Positions 6,285 to 7,521 of a DNA stretch of 7,521 nt are shown here, piece by piece (position 1 is the first letter of the stretch; the number at the start of each line of letters is the position of its first letter). The notes beneath the pieces were generated by a model. That model was given only the letters and a program-made list of their open reading frames with translations, had not been told where the DNA came from and ran no database searches. This DNA comes from Oscillospiraceae bacterium (lineage in GTDB: Bacteria; Bacillota; Clostridia; Oscillospirales; Ruminococcaceae): NCBI GenBank assembly GCA_029062865.1, contig JAIDPG010000030.1:1-7521 (forward strand), in the 5' to 3' direction. Made by a program: the position numbers and the translations under genes.

Positions 6285-6365
6285 ATTGACAACGTGAGAT
6301 CTTTAACAGGATAAGTGTTAAAATTCAAGTCTGCATACGATTGGTATAAAAAAACGGAGGACAAA

Positions 6366-7235
6366 ATGCACGATATCTGGAACCCGTGGCACGGCTGTGT
6401 AAAATGCTCCGAGGGCTGCGACAACTGTTATATGTACTTTCTCGACGAGCAGAGGGATAAAAACGGCGCGGATATTTTCCGTACAAAGTCCGCGTTCAAT
6501 TACCCACTTCGGAAGACGCGAGGCGGCGATTACAAAATCCAAAGCGGCGAGCTTATCCGCGTTTGTATGACTTCCGATTTCTTCTTGAAGGAGGCGGATG
6601 AGTGGCGCGCCGAGGCATGGGAAATAATGCGTCGCCGCCCCGATGTGAAATTCTTCTTGCTCACAAAGCGTCCACAGCGCGTTTTGGAGTGCCTCCCGAG
6701 GGATTGGGGCGAGGGTTTTGAAAACGTGATGCTGAACGTAACGTGCGAAAACCAATCCCGCGCCGACGAGCGGATCCCGATTTTGCTGGATTTGCCGTTC
6801 AAGCACAAGGGAATAATGTGTGCGCCGTTTATCGGCAGGGTGAGCGTCGGGAAGTATCTCGACAGCGGCAAGATTGAGCAGGTGATCTGCGGCGGCGAGA
6901 ATTACGGCGGCGCGAGACCCTGCGATTTCGATTGGGTGAAGAGCCTCCAAGCCGAGTGCAAAAGCCGGAATATCACGTTTTGCTTTATCGAGACGGGCAC
7001 GGTTTTCATCAAGGACGGCAGGCGCTACGTCCTCCCGAAAAAGCTGAAACAAAGCGAAATGGCGTTCAAGTCGGGGATGAGCTTTTCGGGCAAGCCGATA
7101 GAGTGGAGGCTAGCGGACGTTTTCGGCAATGAAATCCCCGAAGACAGGCTGTATGTTCCGAAATACGGCGAAAATTGCGCAATGTGCGGAAGCAAGCCGA
7201 TCTGCAACGGATGTTCAAACTGCGGGCGCTGCTAG
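6366..7235 (+). CDS. DUF5131 / phage Gp37-Gp68 family protein, radical-SAM-like
   Basis: The 289-residue protein begins MHDIWNPWHGC and carries a CX3CX2C motif (C14, C18, C21, followed by Tyr), the pattern that holds the 4Fe-4S cluster in radical SAM enzymes. Other family-like segments are FFLLTKRPQR (96-105), NVTCENQ (124-130), GGEN (176-179) and FCFIETG (205-211). The last 19 residues hold six cysteines (271, 274, 280, 283, 286, 289), suggesting a second metal or Fe-S site. The start at 6366 is chosen because CGGAGG (6355-6360) lies five bases upstream and the conserved sequence begins there; an in-frame GTG at 6315 has only a weak site. It follows the sirtuin by 106 bp with its own promoter and no terminator between. 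The reaction is unknown; involvement in ADP-ribosylation is suggested only by context. Confidence 0.85.
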   Translation: MHDIWNPWHGCVKCSEGCDNCYMYFLDEQRDKNGADIFRTKSAFNYPLRKTRGGDYKIQSGELIRVCMTSDFFLKEADEWRAEAWEIMRRRPDVKFFLLTKRPQRVLECLPRDWGEGFENVMLNVTCENQSRADERIPILLDLPFKHKGIMCAPFIGRVSVGKYLDSGKIEQVICGGENYGGARPCDFDWVKSLQAECKSRNITFCFIETGTVFIKDGRRYVLPKKLKQSEMAFKSGMSFSGKPIEWRLADVFGNEIPEDRLYVPKYGENCAMCGSKPICNGCSNCGRC

Positions 7236-7408
7236 AGGCAAGAAGCAAGAGCCGCGCTCCGGGCGGGAAAACGACCGCAAGCCACATGAGGGCGATGTGT
7301 CAGCACCGCGCGTTTTGCGGTATTTCGCGCAAAGCGAGACATACCGCAAAACGCGCCTTAGCCGTGAGCTGAACGCGTGCCGCGAAGCGGCGCGCGCGAA
7401 GCCACGGC
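7236..7408. repeat. GC-rich non-coding stretch with three successive hairpins
   Basis: No convincing gene is seen. Inverted repeats follow one another: CACAT/ATGTG (7283-7287, 7295-7299); a perfect 16-bp pair GCGCGTTTTGCGGTAT / ATACCGCAAAACGCGC (7308-7323, 7341-7356) with an inner TCGC/GCGA stem; and GCCGTG/CACGGC (7361-7366, 7403-7408) enclosing CGCGTGCCGC / GCGGCGCGCG (7374-7383, 7387-7396, one G-U in RNA) with a GAA loop. None has a T run. It may be a structured 3' UTR, a small RNA or a palindromic repeat element. Confidence 0.55.
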
Positions 7409-7455
7409 GTAATTACAAAACGCCCTCGGCTTCGCCGAGGGCGTTTTGTAATTAC
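7409..7455. terminator. Perfect 47-bp palindromic bidirectional terminator
   Basis: Two identical 22-base inverted arms (7409-7430 and 7434-7455) flank a TTC loop. Each arm has a GC-rich core CGCCCTCGGC preceded by an AAAA run, so either strand reads as stem then TTTT. It starts three bases beyond the tRNA CCA end on the minus strand and ends any plus-strand transcript coming from the DUF5131 gene. Confidence 0.88.
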
Positions 7456-7458
7456 TAG

Positions 7459-7521
7459 TGGAGCGGATTACGAGGCTCGAACTCGCTACCTCCACCTTGG
7501 CAAGGTGGCGCTCTACCAGAT
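7459..7521 (-). tRNA. tRNA-Gly (GCC anticodon), 5' end outside the window
   Basis: On the minus strand 63 of about 76 bases are visible. They show the end of the D arm (TGGTAGAGC), the anticodon stem CCACC/GGTGG with loop TTGCCAA giving anticodon GCC (bases 7499-7501), a short variable loop, the T arm GCGAG-TTCGAGC-CTCGT, the 3' acceptor strand AATCCGC, discriminator U typical of bacterial tRNA-Gly, and an encoded CCA (7459-7461). The 5' acceptor strand and start of the D arm lie past base 7521. Confidence 0.95.

Noticed and set aside
6315..6365. GTG start 17 codons upstream for the DUF5131 gene
   Set aside because: It has only a weak AGGA upstream, whereas ATG 6366 has CGGAGG at five bases and begins directly with the conserved WNPWHGC segment. 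The extension cannot be fully excluded.
7236..7456. CRISPR array or insertion sequence in the repeat-rich right end
   Set aside because: The repeats are inverted pairs of differing sequence, not regularly spaced direct repeats, and no transposase or target duplication is visible.
7129..7458. Open frames of 65-109 codons over the DUF5131 3' end and the hairpin region
   Set aside because: No ribosome binding site, no recognisable sequence, and they run through the inverted repeats and the terminator. They are GC-rich chance frames.
7459..7521. Phage or island attachment site at the tRNA-Gly 3' end
   Set aside because: tRNA genes are common integration sites, but no integrase and no second copy of the tRNA 3' end is visible in the window, so the claim is unsupported.

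Overview
The window looks like chromosomal DNA of a gut-type Clostridia member (Bacillota, plausibly Oscillospirales/Ruminococcaceae). This is inferred from strong GGAGG ribosome binding sites, sigma-A promoters with TGn-extended -10 boxes, moderate GC, a BspA-type leucine-rich-repeat ectodomain, and a class M sirtuin locus. No species is claimed.

Left half (1-4020, plus strand): two tandem paralogous genes, each encoding an ECF-like sigma factor fused in frame to one transmembrane helix, a Ser/Thr/Pro linker and an extracytoplasmic domain. The sigma region 4 and the membrane segment are almost identical in the two. The ectodomains are unrelated: nine BspA/TpLRR-type repeats in the first, a putative beta-propeller in the second. 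Both genes carry an in-frame AGGAGG-7 nt-ATG just before the membrane helix, so each may yield both a membrane-tethered sigma factor and a free membrane sensor. The first gene lacks a few 5' codons and ends at an intrinsic terminator. The second has its own extended -10 promoter and ends at a bidirectional terminator shared with a convergent regulator gene.

Middle and right (4024-7235): a minus-strand HxlR-family regulator is divergent from a zinc-type macrodomain ADP-ribosyl hydrolase gene, which overlaps a class M sirtuin (SirTM) gene by 77 bp. A DUF5131/Gp37-Gp68-type protein with a radical-SAM-like CX3CX2C motif follows under its own near-consensus promoter. The core resembles the known SirTM-macrodomain ADP-ribosylation/de-ADP-ribosylation module linked to oxidative stress. 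However, the usual lipoyl-carrier partner (GcvH-L) and lipoate ligase (LplA2) are not in the visible stretch. An inverted repeat over the -35 box of the macrodomain promoter is a plausible HxlR operator, suggesting redox or electrophile control.

Right end (7236-7521): a GC-rich non-coding stretch holds four successive inverted repeats. The last is a perfect 47-bp palindrome that serves as terminator for a minus-strand tRNA-Gly(GCC), whose 5' end lies beyond the window.
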